The notes beneath the pieces were generated by a model, which searched no databases, had not been told where the DNA came from, and was given only the letters and a program-made list of their open reading frames with translations. 24,922 nucleotides of DNA from Paludibacteraceae bacterium (GTDB lineage: Bacteria > Bacteroidota > Bacteroidia > Bacteroidales > Paludibacteraceae). The stretch spans positions 1 to 24,922 of the forward strand of contig JAFXWI010000017.1 of the NCBI GenBank assembly GCA_017542915.1, in the 5' to 3' direction. Below, piece after piece: positions 1-9,340 of the stretch. Position 1 is the first letter of the stretch, and every line of letters starts with the position of its first letter. Position numbers and translations under genes: made by a program.

Positions 1-603
1 AAGACGCAGCGGGTGAGTGACGGCAAGGCGGGAATGGACCTTCTCCGCTCGGGTCATTGGGATGCGCTGCTCATGGAGCTGCAGGGCGTCGGCATGAACG
101 GCTATGACCTGATCAAAGAGGTACGACATCTGCTGCCGCAGATCCCGCTTATCGTCCTCACCACACGCAGCGAACGCGAGGATCAGATGCGGGCGTTTCA
201 GTTGGGTTGCGATGATTACCAGACCAAGCCTTTCTCCATGGATATACTCATCTGCCGGATAGAAGCGGTGCTTCGCCGCGCACGCGAACATGAGGAGAAC
301 AAACAACGTATCTTTGACCTGACCGGACATGTGTTCAACGCTACGCATCAGACGTTTGACGGTATCCATCTGTCCTCCCGCGCAAGTGATCTGCTGCTGA
401 TGCTTTGCCGCAACGAGGGCGAAGTGGTGGACAGGCACCGTATCTTAGCGGCACTCTGGAAAGAGGACAATGCGTTCACCTCTCGTTCCCTCGGCGTGTT
501 CATCAACCATCTGCGTAAGTTCCTCACTCCTGCCGGATATGAGATTATAGCGGTACGTTACAAAGGATACAAGCTCATCTGTGATGAGCATTTGAAGATT
601 TGA
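1..603 (+). CDS. OmpR/PhoB-family response regulator, 5'-truncated by window edge
   Basis: The frame is open from the first base, so the true start and the N-terminal acidic pocket lie outside the window; the GTG at 13 is not taken as the start. Visible are the rest of a receiver domain (about residues 1-95 of this fragment) and a C-terminal winged-helix DNA-binding domain. Receiver landmarks are the TT of VLTT, GCDDY, and the conserved Lys of TKPF (codon 226-228). The DNA-binding part shows LSSRASDLLLML, RSLGVFINHLRK and RYKGYKL, which match the OmpR-family recognition helix and wing. At the usual phospho-acceptor Asp (consensus LLDL) the sequence is LLMEL, with Glu encoded at 76-78, so control by phosphorylation is doubtful. 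No cognate kinase is in view. The last residues and the TGA stop are encoded by an 8-nt tandem repeat. Confidence 0.9.
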   Translation, partial: KTQRVSDGKAGMDLLRSGHWDALLMELQGVGMNGYDLIKEVRHLLPQIPLIVLTTRSEREDQMRAFQLGCDDYQTKPFSMDILICRIEAVLRRAREHEENKQRIFDLTGHVFNATHQTFDGIHLSSRASDLLLMLCRNEGEVVDRHRILAALWKEDNAFTSRSLGVFINHLRKFLTPAGYEIIAVRYKGYKLICDEHLKI

Positions 604-660
604 AGATTTGAAGATTTGAGGATTTGACCAACGACCAATGACAAACGACAAACGACAAAA
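594..660 (+). repeat. Compound 8-nt then 7-nt tandem array after the response regulator
   Basis: Four 8-nt units (GAAGATTT three times, then GAGGATTT) at 594-625 run directly into five 7-nt units of the GACCAAC/GACAAAC type at 626-660. The response regulator stop TGA (601-603) spans the junction of the first and second units. The array fills almost the whole gap to rpe. Confidence 0.9.
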
Positions 661-674
661 AATTTTTAATTTCT

Positions 675-1325
675 ATGCACCTGATAGCACCTTCTGTTTT
701 GTCTGCTGATTTCGGACATCTGGCAGACGACCTTGAAATGATCAACCGCAGCGAGGCGGATTGGTTGCACGTGGACGTCATGGACGGTACGTTTGTGCCG
801 AATATATCATTCGGCTTTCCGCTGATGGAGCCCTTCCGCAAGTACTGCCAAAAGCCACTGGATGTGCATCTTATGATCGTTCATCCGGAGAAATACGTAG
901 AGCGTTTCTGCGATGCAGGCGCATGGTCGGTGGGCTTTCATTTAGAGGCGGTTGAGGATCCTCTTCCCGTGCTCGACCTAATCAAGGCAAAGGGTGTCCG
1001 CACGTGTCTTACTATCAATCCCGACATCGATGTCCGGCGTCTTGTGCCCTATCTGGATCAAGTCGATATGGTGCTGCTGATGAGTGTTTTTGCGGGATTC
1101 GGAGGACAGAAATTCATTCCCGAGACCATGGACAAGATCCGGTTCATCAAAAACGAGATCACGCAACGTCAGCTCTCCACGCTCATTGAGATCGATGGCG
1201 GTGTGAACACCTCCAACGCCGCGGAACTGTTTGCTGTAGGCGCCGATGTGCTCGTTGCCGGAAGTGCTGTCTTCGGGGCGAAAGATCCGATCGAAGCGAT
1301 CCGACTGATGAAAAAAGTGGGTTAG
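675..1325 (+). CDS. rpe: Ribulose-phosphate 3-epimerase
   Basis: Interconverts D-ribulose 5-phosphate and D-xylulose 5-phosphate in the cytosolic non-oxidative pentose phosphate pathway. The 216-residue length is normal for this TIM-barrel family. Family motifs are APSVLSADF at the N-terminus, HVDVMDGTFVPN carrying the metal-binding His and Asp, DVHLMI with a second metal His, and EIDGGVN with the catalytic Asp, followed by VAGSAVFG at the phosphate site. The loop usually written VNPGFGGQ reads VFAGFGGQ here, so the Asn-Pro pair is replaced; the other catalytic residues are intact. ATG 675 gives the canonical N-terminus. The stop TAG lies in the first unit of an 8-nt repeat that leads into the comEC-like gene, so the two are probably cotranscribed. 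Confidence 0.96.
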   Translation: MHLIAPSVLSADFGHLADDLEMINRSEADWLHVDVMDGTFVPNISFGFPLMEPFRKYCQKPLDVHLMIVHPEKYVERFCDAGAWSVGFHLEAVEDPLPVLDLIKAKGVRTCLTINPDIDVRRLVPYLDQVDMVLLMSVFAGFGGQKFIPETMDKIRFIKNEITQRQLSTLIEIDGGVNTSNAAELFAVGADVLVAGSAVFGAKDPIEAIRLMKKVG

Positions 1326-1360
1326 AGGATTAGAGGGTTAGAGGATTAGAGGGTTAGTGG
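1321..1360 (+). repeat. 8-nt tandem array bridging rpe and comEC
   Basis: Five consecutive 8-nt units alternate GTTAGAGG and ATTAGAGG, with the last one GTTAGTGG. The rpe stop TAG (1323-1325) is in the first unit, and a GTG that could start the next gene (1357-1359) is in the variant last unit. Confidence 0.92.
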
Positions 1361-2412
1361 GAAAACTACGCGCATATCCGATGGTTGTATTGCTACTGCC
1401 GCTGGTGGTAGCAATTCTTATTTGCGATCGTTTTTACCCCTTGCACCAACCGTGGCACAAGACCCCTCCGAACCCCACACAAACGGCTCTCTATCAGCGA
1501 CTTGCGGACGCTGGTATGAGCGGCGATGAGTTAGCTACGGTCGGCGCACTGACCTTGGGTTACAAAGAAGAACTGAGCAAGGATCTGCGTCATCATTTTC
1601 AGGCTTCGGGAGCCGCTCATGTGTTGGCGGTCAGCGGTTTGCATACCGGCATCCTCTATGGCTTGCTCATCTGGCTGCTCACCCTCAGCGGACGGTTCCG
1701 ACCGATGCACGAGAACCGTCTTGGACGATGCACCCTCAGCCTCCTCATCATCGCTGCGATGTGGGCGTACGCATGGCTCACAGGTCTCACGCCCTCCGTC
1801 GTACGCGCCGTGCTGATGGTCACGATCTTCGAGATAGGGCGTATGTTTTACCGGCAGTCCCTCTCCATCAACACCGTCTCCGCCGCAGCGGTACTGATTC
1901 TGCTTTTTCATCCCTCCGACCTCTGGAGCGTCAGTTTTCAACTCAGTTTTGCCGCTACGTTTGTGATCATCGTGCTCGCTCGCTACATGGAGCGGCACCT
2001 TCCTCACGGGGAATTGAGAAATAGCGACGAACATCCTGTTCTTCGCTGGATCATAGGCACGGTCATCGTCTCCCTTGCCGCTCAATTGGGCACGTTGGGT
2101 ATCGGCATGTACTATTTTCACCAAGTGAGTTGTTATTTCCTGCTGACGAACCTGATTGTGCTGCCGATAGCGGCAATCTTAGTGCCTTGCGGGCTTGGTT
2201 GCGTAGCCTTGGGCGGAAGTCCGATAGGCATCGTTTGGGGGTACCCGACTGCTTTTTTAGCGAAAGCCATGAACCGCTCTGTGGCATGGATCGAGTCCCT
2301 GCCGGGCAGTACGGTGGAAGCGAACGTCTCGCTGCCGATGGTGGGCGTTTATTATGTTCTTTTGGCGTGTTTTCTGTATTTTTTGATCCACAAAGGGCGA
2401 AAAATCGCTTAA
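1357..2412 (+). CDS. ComEC/Rec2-type competence domain membrane protein (short form)
   Basis: An integral membrane protein whose family forms the DNA uptake channel of the inner membrane. The diagnostic segment is HVLAVSGLHTGI, preceded by an amphipathic stretch containing LTLGYKEEL. Several hydrophobic helices follow, including LIIAAMWAYAWLTGL and AATFVIIVLARY, with SVVRAVLMVTIFEIGR also typical. At about 343-351 residues it holds only the competence domain. The N-terminal OB-fold-like domain (DUF4131) and the C-terminal metallo-beta-lactamase domain of full ComEC are absent. The start is uncertain. GTG 1357 lies inside a tandem repeat; ATG 1381 begins just at the first membrane helix and may be the better start. 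Whether it supports natural transformation cannot be told from sequence. Confidence 0.85.
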   Translation: MGKLRAYPMVVLLLPLVVAILICDRFYPLHQPWHKTPPNPTQTALYQRLADAGMSGDELATVGALTLGYKEELSKDLRHHFQASGAAHVLAVSGLHTGILYGLLIWLLTLSGRFRPMHENRLGRCTLSLLIIAAMWAYAWLTGLTPSVVRAVLMVTIFEIGRMFYRQSLSINTVSAAAVLILLFHPSDLWSVSFQLSFAATFVIIVLARYMERHLPHGELRNSDEHPVLRWIIGTVIVSLAAQLGTLGIGMYYFHQVSCYFLLTNLIVLPIAAILVPCGLGCVALGGSPIGIVWGYPTAFLAKAMNRSVAWIESLPGSTVEANVSLPMVGVYYVLLACFLYFLIHKGRKIA

Positions 2413-2428
2413 AAAGCACGCGTGCGCT

Positions 2429-2459
2429 TGCATATATGAAAAAAAAGTTGTAACTTTGC
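2429..2459 (+). promoter_or_regulatory. Bacteroidota-type promoter for the giant secreted protein
   Basis: TTG at 2429-2431 (-33 element), a 20-nt spacer, then TAACTTTG at 2452-2459 (-7 element, consensus TAnnTTTG). The start codon is 23 nt beyond the -7 box. A 10-bp palindrome (GCACGCGTGC) lies just upstream, near 2418-2427. Confidence 0.85.
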
Positions 2460-2482
2460 GCCCGATTTGAATTAAGGGTTTG

Positions 2483-5400
2483 ATGAAGCGTATCCGACAT
2501 ATTGTTTTTATAGTTGTACTAGCGTTGAGTTGGTGCATTTCTTTATATGCGCAGACCACCGCCCGTCAGTTGCCGGATGTGACGAGTACCGAGGGACGCG
2601 ATTTCTACGTAGCTTGGCTGCCCAACGGCGGTAGTGAACCGAGTTCGCGAGACCTGAAATTGCAGCTCCTTGCCTCTTCGCGCAAGGCTAACTCCGTCAC
2701 CGTGGAGTATGCCAACGGCGCTACTGAGGACTATACCATTGCTGCCGGTCAGACCACTATCATCACCATTGACCCGAACTCCGTTTATTGGGATCCTGCC
2801 AAGGGTGAGGAGGAGAAACCGCTTAGCAAAGGTGTCCGCGTCTATAGTAAGGTGGACGAGTTCTTCACGCTCTATTCGATCAACCAGATGGGTGCCGCCG
2901 GTTCGTTCAGTTTCGACGGTGCGCACATCCTGCCGGTAGAGGCATTAGGCACCGAGTACATGGTGCAATCGGCGGACGGAGATGCTACTGCGACCGAGTT
3001 CGTCATCATGTCCACCAAACCGGGTGTTACCAACGTGACGATGCGCCTCAAGGTGAACAGCCGCCATGGAGGCACTACGGATCTGAACGTTACGCTGAAT
3101 GGTCCGAAGCAGATCTATATCGTTCGTTCGAAAGCTCCGGATCCCGAAAACCTGAGTGATTTCATCGACCTTTCGGGTTCAACTATCTGTGCCGATCAGC
3201 CGATAGCTGTGTGGAGCGGTAACCAAGTGGCGATCATTCCGAACCAACAAGGTCTGAGTAACGACCATGCGTACGACCAGCTCCTTCCGCTCGATAAATG
3301 GGGTAAGACCTTCATGGTGCCGATGACAGCTGCCAATACCCAATTGAACATCATACGCATTGTGGCGCAGCAGGACGGTACCGATGTGCAACTCAAACGT
3401 GGTAACAACGCACCGACTACCGTGTCCTTAAACGGCGGTGAGACCCACATGCAGCGTACGGTACAGAACACCAACAACCCTAATCCGCAAAACTCCACCT
3501 ATTATATCACAGCCACCAAACCGATACAGGTCTATCTGTATTCGACGAGTGCAGGCGTGAACAACTGGTACGATGACGAGGGAAACAACCATCTGCCCAG
3601 CAACCCGTCTATGACGATCATTCCGCCTTTGGAGTTCTTGACGGACACCACGATCTTCAGTACGTACAATGGTGGTGACGGTACCATGACGCATATGGTC
3701 AACCTGATTGCCCCGACCTCGCTTACATCCGGCATCCAAATGGACGGTTCGCCCACCACAGGATGGAAAGCGATCCCTTCCAACAATACTTATTCGCAGA
3801 TTACCTGCGAGATAACAAACGGAACACATACCGTCACGGCTCCGCAAAAAGCGTTCACCGGATACACGTTCGGTATAGGCGAAGGAGAGGCGTATCTCTA
3901 CCCCATCGGCTATGATTATACGCCCAAAGAGGACTCCCTTTTCCTGCTGGACAACGATCAGCAATACAGCGCTCGTCCTTCGGAATGGAAGTCCGAATAC
4001 ATCAGTCCGACCGAAGGAGGATGGTTGTTAGACCGCGTGCTCAAGAGTGACGGTACCTATGATCTGGACACCATCTTCGTCTGCGACAGCACAACCCTCA
4101 CCTTCCCCATCAAGACCTATGCAGCATGGGAGAAAGCACTATGGGAGATAGAGGGTTCGATCCAAGGACCCGGTTATTTCGAGCCCTACGAGCAGAAATC
4201 CGACACCTCTCCCAGACCCGAGTTGACGCATCTCTTCCACCTCCTGCCTATTGAGCAGAACAATGAGCCTTTCGAGGACTTCGAGGTACGCGCGGTGCTC
4301 TATCATGCGCCGATCATCTGCGACATTCCCGAGGAGAAATGGGAGAAAGATACGTTCAACACCGTCGTCCGTGTCCTCCGTCAGTATAACGACACCACTT
4401 GGCGTGCCATCTGTATGGGCGACACCGTGCATTTCTTCCGCGATACGGTATGGAAAGTGCCCCCCACTAATATCTCCGGCAAACCCGAAGAGGGTGTGCA
4501 TTACGAGATGCAGGTCACCATCTTCAACGACACGACCAACGACCTCTCCAAAGGTCTCTACCAATACTCCTTGGGACACACGTCCGTCACCCGTCATTAT
4601 ATCTCTTCCGGCGGTTGCGACTCCCTCAGCACGATTGAGCTGTTCGTCTGCCAGCGGTATTTTGAGCACAAAGACACCGTGGTCTGCGAGGACGGTTTAA
4701 GAACCCTCCGATACGGTGAGTTCTTCCAGAAATACAGCCGCAACAACTCGTGGCCGAAAGCCGATACCGTGCTGCGTGACACCCTCTGGACCAAGGAGTG
4801 TATTGCTTCGCCGGAGTTCGAGCCCTTCGCCCGACACTGTCCCTCCTTCCATGGTTGCGACAGCGTCTTGGAGTTGCACCTCAATGTCAAGCGGGTAGTG
4901 AACAATAACTACACCATCAACCAGTGTAAGTCCCTCTTGCCGGACAATCATATCGTCCAATGGCGTGAGAAAGGCAGCGACCGTCTGATCCGTGAGTTCT
5001 GGGCGGATACCATGGAGTACGATAAGATCTATACCTTCCGCGAGACCGTCAAGTACAATGAGTGTACCGACTGTCCGAGGAACGGCTGTGATAGTGTCCG
5101 CAACACCCTGAAACTGCAGTTCGTCACCGATGAAGGACAGTCCCACACGGTGCATGTCTGCCAAGGTAAGAAAACGATTTATCGCAACGAAACCAATGCG
5201 CAGTTCACTCAGAGTTTCGATGCAACCGGCAAGAAATGTGGCAGTTATGTATATGAGTTAAACGTAGATGTGATGGGACAGGACGAGTCCGGTCAGATAG
5301 CCGTCATGTGCTCGTTCATCGATAAGATCACGTTCATCGTCGATACCGTCTATACCGACCAGATGACGATAGACACCGTCTGCTGGGATCCGTACTCGCT

Positions 5401-8400
5401 GGTGGAGCAGACCTATACATGGGCGGGACACCCGAGCATAGAGCCTATTCTAATCACCGGTCCGGGTATGATCTATCGTACTGACACCATGAAGACTCAT
5501 GACTGTAACTGCGACTCCATTTGCGAACTGGTTCTGTATGTAGGCAAACCGTACCTGACCGAAGAAACGAAAGAGATGTGTGACAACAAATCCGTGACTT
5601 GGCAGGACACGCTCTTCTACGGTAAGAACTATACCGGTACGATACCCGAGGGCGGTAAATCACGTCTTATCACCACCTCTATTGACACCCGTCGTGAACT
5701 CAAGTCGCAACTCAATTGTGACTCCGTCTTCACGCTACATATCGATCTCTACCCCACCTATATAGCGGAGCAGAAAGATACCTTCGTCTGCGCCAATGAG
5801 GTCTATACCTTCTACGGAGAGGAATACAATACCCCCGAGAACCCATGGACACCGGGTCAGTCCTACGAGCTGCGCCACACCGTCAAGTCTATTCACGAAT
5901 GCGACAGTATGGTGCTTCATAACGTCACCGTCTATCCCATCTATCCCGATGAACGCGAAGTGAACGATACCGTTTGTCAGGTGCTCGAAGGCGAAGCATA
6001 CTACGTATGGGAGGGTGCCGCTCATGCGCATTGGAACGACCGGCATCTGCAGTCTCTCCATACTGCCGGTACGTTCGAACTGGTAGATCCGCTGCACACC
6101 GTCCATGGTTGCGACTCGATCATCCATCGCACACTCATCATCCTGCCCTCGTATCGTATTCCGACCGTGCGGCAGATGTCCAGCGAAGATACGATCCATT
6201 GGTCTAATCGTATCTACGCCGGTGAGTTGGCGGTCTTTGACAACCCCGATGATTTAGAGGTCATCCGTTGTGCCGGACTATACACCGAGACTGAAGAACT
6301 CAAGACCGCCCTCATCGGTACCCACGAGTGCGACTCGGTCAACACCCTCACGATCCGTATCGGTAAGGTCTTCCGTGACACCGTCTATGATGTCACCTGT
6401 GCGAACTGCGGAACCTATAACTGGTCTATCACCAGCCCTATCACCGGCGAAGACACCGTCATCTATATCACCGATCTGCCGGAACCGTATCAGGAGCGTT
6501 TCTACTATGACAGCCTCAAGACCGCGATGCTCTACGACTCCATCTACGTCCTCCGTCTGACCGCATACCCGAACTACGACAAGACCGATGCAGGCGAAGT
6601 CTGCCAAGGCGAATTCTATAATTGGGAAGGACATATGCCGACACCGCCTTTAGGAGGAGGCAATACGACCTATATACCTCACCATCTTTACATCGACGGA
6701 CAAGAGGTACACGAGATTCCGACTGACCAACATGGTGTCATTCTGGTAACCGACTCCATGAAGACCGATACTATCTACACCGATCCCAAGACCGGTGCCG
6801 TCAAGCCCGTTCATTGTGATAGTGTCCATGTGCTCACGCTCACTATTCATCCAACCTATAACGATCGGTACGTAGAGCTCACCGATCAGGCGTCCATGAC
6901 CTCCAACGGCACGCTCGTTTATTTCACCGAGCCGCAGACCCTCTTCGTCGGATATGACTTCGACTACGAGGCAGCCGGTGTCACCAAAGCCGAATTGGAG
7001 CAGCAGTATGCCCGCGTGGTCTATCTCAAACCCGAGGAGGGCGATTTCCACCGTGACTCCGTCACGAACCTCTCTCAGTTCGGTTGCGATAGTACCCATT
7101 ATGTGGACATCCATATTTGCGAGATCAGCTTCGTCGAGCTACATGACTCCATCGCGGACAATGACTCCACTTGGTTCTTCGGCGGCGAGACGGAAGGCGG
7201 CGAACACACCCTGCCGCTCGTAACGGGCTATAAGTTCCATAATTACGATGATGGCACACCTGTTCAATACGACCAAGCTACCGACCGCCACATGCGCGAG
7301 TACCTGTTTATAGACACCCTCCGCACATCCAACGGTTGCGACTCGATCGTCCATGACCATGTGTACGTCTTCCCTTCATACCGGTTCGAGTTCGACACCG
7401 CTATCTGTTCCAACACACGCTACGACTGGCGTAAATATACCTATCTCAATCAATCCAAGAGCGGTTACGTCTATGACTCCGTTAACTACTCCATCGGTAC
7501 CCATACTTTCGATTCCGTCTATGTGCTGGGTCTGCAGGTAGTACCGTCCGGATATTGGCAGTACGACACCGCCCTCTGTATGAACGATACCCTCTACTGG
7601 CATTTCCAGAAGATCTACTATCAGCCCGGCGGACTCAATTACGTCGAAGCTATCTATAAAGATGCTTCGTCCATGTGTGGCGACATCTACCATCTGAACC
7701 TGCAATTCATGCCGGTCTATAGCACTACCCTCGTGGAGCACGATACCGTCTGCCAATACGATGATTTCCACTGGTTCTCACCGGGCTCGGACGTAGAGCA
7801 CACCGAGAACCTGCGTGACGGTAAGGGACATAAACTGAGCTTCATACCGACCGACATAGCCGGAGATTTCCTTATCTACGACAGTCTCAAGACCATCGGC
7901 TGCGGATGCGACTCTGTACACACGCTGCACCTCCATATCAAGCAGACGCAACATTTCTACGACACCGCGTTCGTTTTCTGTTCGGCTGACACGCTTCTCT
8001 GGCATGACAACCAGTATTACTACCAAGGCGAAGCCGAAGTCTTCGATACTATCTTCGGTGCCGCGGCAAACGGCTGTGACTCGACCTATTTCATGCACGT
8101 CCATTTCAACCTTTCATACGATAGTACCCACACCGAGTTCCTTTGCTCCGACGTAGAGCACTATCAATGGGAGGACATCGTCTTTGACGATACCTTGCGC
8201 AAAGCAAGAACATGGACCGAACCGCGTCATTATGAGTTTGTTCGGACGTACCCGACGACTCTTGGAGGCTGCGACTCTACGCTGCGTCTGGATCTGACCA
8301 TCGCTCCGAATTTCGACTCCATCTGGACGGATACGATCTGCGAAGGCGAGTCGTACGACCTCTTCGGACAGATCCTCACCGAACCGGGTAACTACACCGC

Positions 8401-9340
8401 GCAGCGTCCGAACCAATGGGGTTGTACCACGTTCTATTACCTCACCCTGCATGAGGTGCCGCCTACTCGCTTCAACCTCCGGATAGATCCTATCTGCGTG
8501 GACGAAAGCGGCTTAGCGAACGTCTATACCCTCCATTATACCTACGAAGGCGACTTCCGTCCAATCTCGTACAGCCTGTACTATGACTCCGTAGCTCACG
8601 CTGCCGGATTTGAAGACGTAGAGGATATACCGATCGCTCAGGGCGAGACCTCGCTCGTACTCGACGTGCCGTACTTCGCCGAGAAGACGAGTTATCCGAG
8701 GCCCGGTAAGTACCAAGCCCGTATCGCCTTTGACAATGGTGTCTGCCTCAGCGACAGCCTCATGACCCTTGATTTTGACGCCACTATGAACTATCCGTCA
8801 TGGGTAACCGAACAGCGTTTCGGCGATATGATCGCCCTCCTCAACGAGAACCTCAACGGCGGTTATACATGGACTCGTTACCAATGGTACCAAGGTGACA
8901 CGAAGTTGGAAGGTCAGACACAACCGTATCTCTATATCCCGACCGGACTCGTCGTTGGTGCACAGTACCACGTACGCCTCACGCGTCAGGGAGAGAACGA
9001 GTCGATCGCTTCCTGCCCGATCACCATCATCGCTGATCCGGACGGTAATAAACAGACACCCACCATGGGTTACCTCGATGTAGCACCATCCTGCGTGCCC
9101 GTCGGTCATCCGGTAACGAACATCCTCTCCCGTCATGACGGTACGTACCGCGTCACTAACTCCCAAGGAGACTTCGTCTCCGAAGGCGTCTTCCGGGCAG
9201 ATGTAACAGAGATAGCTATTCCTCCTACCGAGGGCATTTATATCGTTCAACTTTGGTCGGACGACACGCCGGAGGAACCCTATAGAGCAATTAAAATTAT
9301 GGTAAGTCACGTATGCGAAACCTGCGCTACATCGTTCTGA
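2483..9340 (+). CDS. Giant secreted CDS-repeat protein with IgGFc-binding-like N-terminus and T9SS-like tail
   Basis: A 2285-residue predicted exported protein. ATG 2483 is chosen over TTG 2480. A signal peptide (MKRIRHIVFIVVLALSW, cleavage probably near YAQ at 22-24) is followed by a domain resembling the IgGFc-binding N-terminal family (about 30-480, with EGRDFYVAWLPNG and PIAVWSGNQ). From about residue 712 to 1981 come about 18 repeats averaging 75 residues. Each combines a DTVC...Y.W half with a GCDSv..L.L.i.P.Y half. CDS falls at residues 712, 792, 869, 1010, 1079, 1140, 1210, 1283, 1445, 1535, 1619, 1809, 1865 and 1930; degenerate copies are near 1351, 1676, 1732 and 1981. The C-terminal 300 residues hold an Ig-like segment (YQWYQGDTKLEGQ) and a type A T9SS-like sorting module (GIYIVQL...YRAIKIMV). 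Likely role: a surface adhesin or stalk; the ligand is unknown. The 3' end overlaps the next gene by 28 nt. Confidence 0.9.
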   Translation: MKRIRHIVFIVVLALSWCISLYAQTTARQLPDVTSTEGRDFYVAWLPNGGSEPSSRDLKLQLLASSRKANSVTVEYANGATEDYTIAAGQTTIITIDPNSVYWDPAKGEEEKPLSKGVRVYSKVDEFFTLYSINQMGAAGSFSFDGAHILPVEALGTEYMVQSADGDATATEFVIMSTKPGVTNVTMRLKVNSRHGGTTDLNVTLNGPKQIYIVRSKAPDPENLSDFIDLSGSTICADQPIAVWSGNQVAIIPNQQGLSNDHAYDQLLPLDKWGKTFMVPMTAANTQLNIIRIVAQQDGTDVQLKRGNNAPTTVSLNGGETHMQRTVQNTNNPNPQNSTYYITATKPIQVYLYSTSAGVNNWYDDEGNNHLPSNPSMTIIPPLEFLTDTTIFSTYNGGDGTMTHMVNLIAPTSLTSGIQMDGSPTTGWKAIPSNNTYSQITCEITNGTHTVTAPQKAFTGYTFGIGEGEAYLYPIGYDYTPKEDSLFLLDNDQQYSARPSEWKSEYISPTEGGWLLDRVLKSDGTYDLDTIFVCDSTTLTFPIKTYAAWEKALWEIEGSIQGPGYFEPYEQKSDTSPRPELTHLFHLLPIEQNNEPFEDFEVRAVLYHAPIICDIPEEKWEKDTFNTVVRVLRQYNDTTWRAICMGDTVHFFRDTVWKVPPTNISGKPEEGVHYEMQVTIFNDTTNDLSKGLYQYSLGHTSVTRHYISSGGCDSLSTIELFVCQRYFEHKDTVVCEDGLRTLRYGEFFQKYSRNNSWPKADTVLRDTLWTKECIASPEFEPFARHCPSFHGCDSVLELHLNVKRVVNNNYTINQCKSLLPDNHIVQWREKGSDRLIREFWADTMEYDKIYTFRETVKYNECTDCPRNGCDSVRNTLKLQFVTDEGQSHTVHVCQGKKTIYRNETNAQFTQSFDATGKKCGSYVYELNVDVMGQDESGQIAVMCSFIDKITFIVDTVYTDQMTIDTVCWDPYSLVEQTYTWAGHPSIEPILITGPGMIYRTDTMKTHDCNCDSICELVLYVGKPYLTEETKEMCDNKSVTWQDTLFYGKNYTGTIPEGGKSRLITTSIDTRRELKSQLNCDSVFTLHIDLYPTYIAEQKDTFVCANEVYTFYGEEYNTPENPWTPGQSYELRHTVKSIHECDSMVLHNVTVYPIYPDEREVNDTVCQVLEGEAYYVWEGAAHAHWNDRHLQSLHTAGTFELVDPLHTVHGCDSIIHRTLIILPSYRIPTVRQMSSEDTIHWSNRIYAGELAVFDNPDDLEVIRCAGLYTETEELKTALIGTHECDSVNTLTIRIGKVFRDTVYDVTCANCGTYNWSITSPITGEDTVIYITDLPEPYQERFYYDSLKTAMLYDSIYVLRLTAYPNYDKTDAGEVCQGEFYNWEGHMPTPPLGGGNTTYIPHHLYIDGQEVHEIPTDQHGVILVTDSMKTDTIYTDPKTGAVKPVHCDSVHVLTLTIHPTYNDRYVELTDQASMTSNGTLVYFTEPQTLFVGYDFDYEAAGVTKAELEQQYARVVYLKPEEGDFHRDSVTNLSQFGCDSTHYVDIHICEISFVELHDSIADNDSTWFFGGETEGGEHTLPLVTGYKFHNYDDGTPVQYDQATDRHMREYLFIDTLRTSNGCDSIVHDHVYVFPSYRFEFDTAICSNTRYDWRKYTYLNQSKSGYVYDSVNYSIGTHTFDSVYVLGLQVVPSGYWQYDTALCMNDTLYWHFQKIYYQPGGLNYVEAIYKDASSMCGDIYHLNLQFMPVYSTTLVEHDTVCQYDDFHWFSPGSDVEHTENLRDGKGHKLSFIPTDIAGDFLIYDSLKTIGCGCDSVHTLHLHIKQTQHFYDTAFVFCSADTLLWHDNQYYYQGEAEVFDTIFGAAANGCDSTYFMHVHFNLSYDSTHTEFLCSDVEHYQWEDIVFDDTLRKARTWTEPRHYEFVRTYPTTLGGCDSTLRLDLTIAPNFDSIWTDTICEGESYDLFGQILTEPGNYTAQRPNQWGCTTFYYLTLHEVPPTRFNLRIDPICVDESGLANVYTLHYTYEGDFRPISYSLYYDSVAHAAGFEDVEDIPIAQGETSLVLDVPYFAEKTSYPRPGKYQARIAFDNGVCLSDSLMTLDFDATMNYPSWVTEQRFGDMIALLNENLNGGYTWTRYQWYQGDTKLEGQTQPYLYIPTGLVVGAQYHVRLTRQGENESIASCPITIIADPDGNKQTPTMGYLDVAPSCVPVGHPVTNILSRHDGTYRVTNSQGDFVSEGVFRADVTEIAIPPTEGIYIVQLWSDDTPEEPYRAIKIMVSHVCETCATSF

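Noticed and set aside
594..660. Tandem arrays as CRISPR
   Set aside because: Units of 7-9 nt follow each other without spacers, and no cas genes are present.
2418..2427. GCACGCGTGC palindrome as a terminator of the ComEC-like gene
   Set aside because: It has no loop and no following T-run; it may be a protein site or chance.
4139..8452. Long antisense open frames across the giant gene (for example on the minus strand near 4139-4669, 6650-7114 and 8114-8452)
   Set aside because: They are continuous shadows of a strongly biased coding sequence; the proteins show no known motif, and the + strand frame has a promoter, a signal peptide and repeats.
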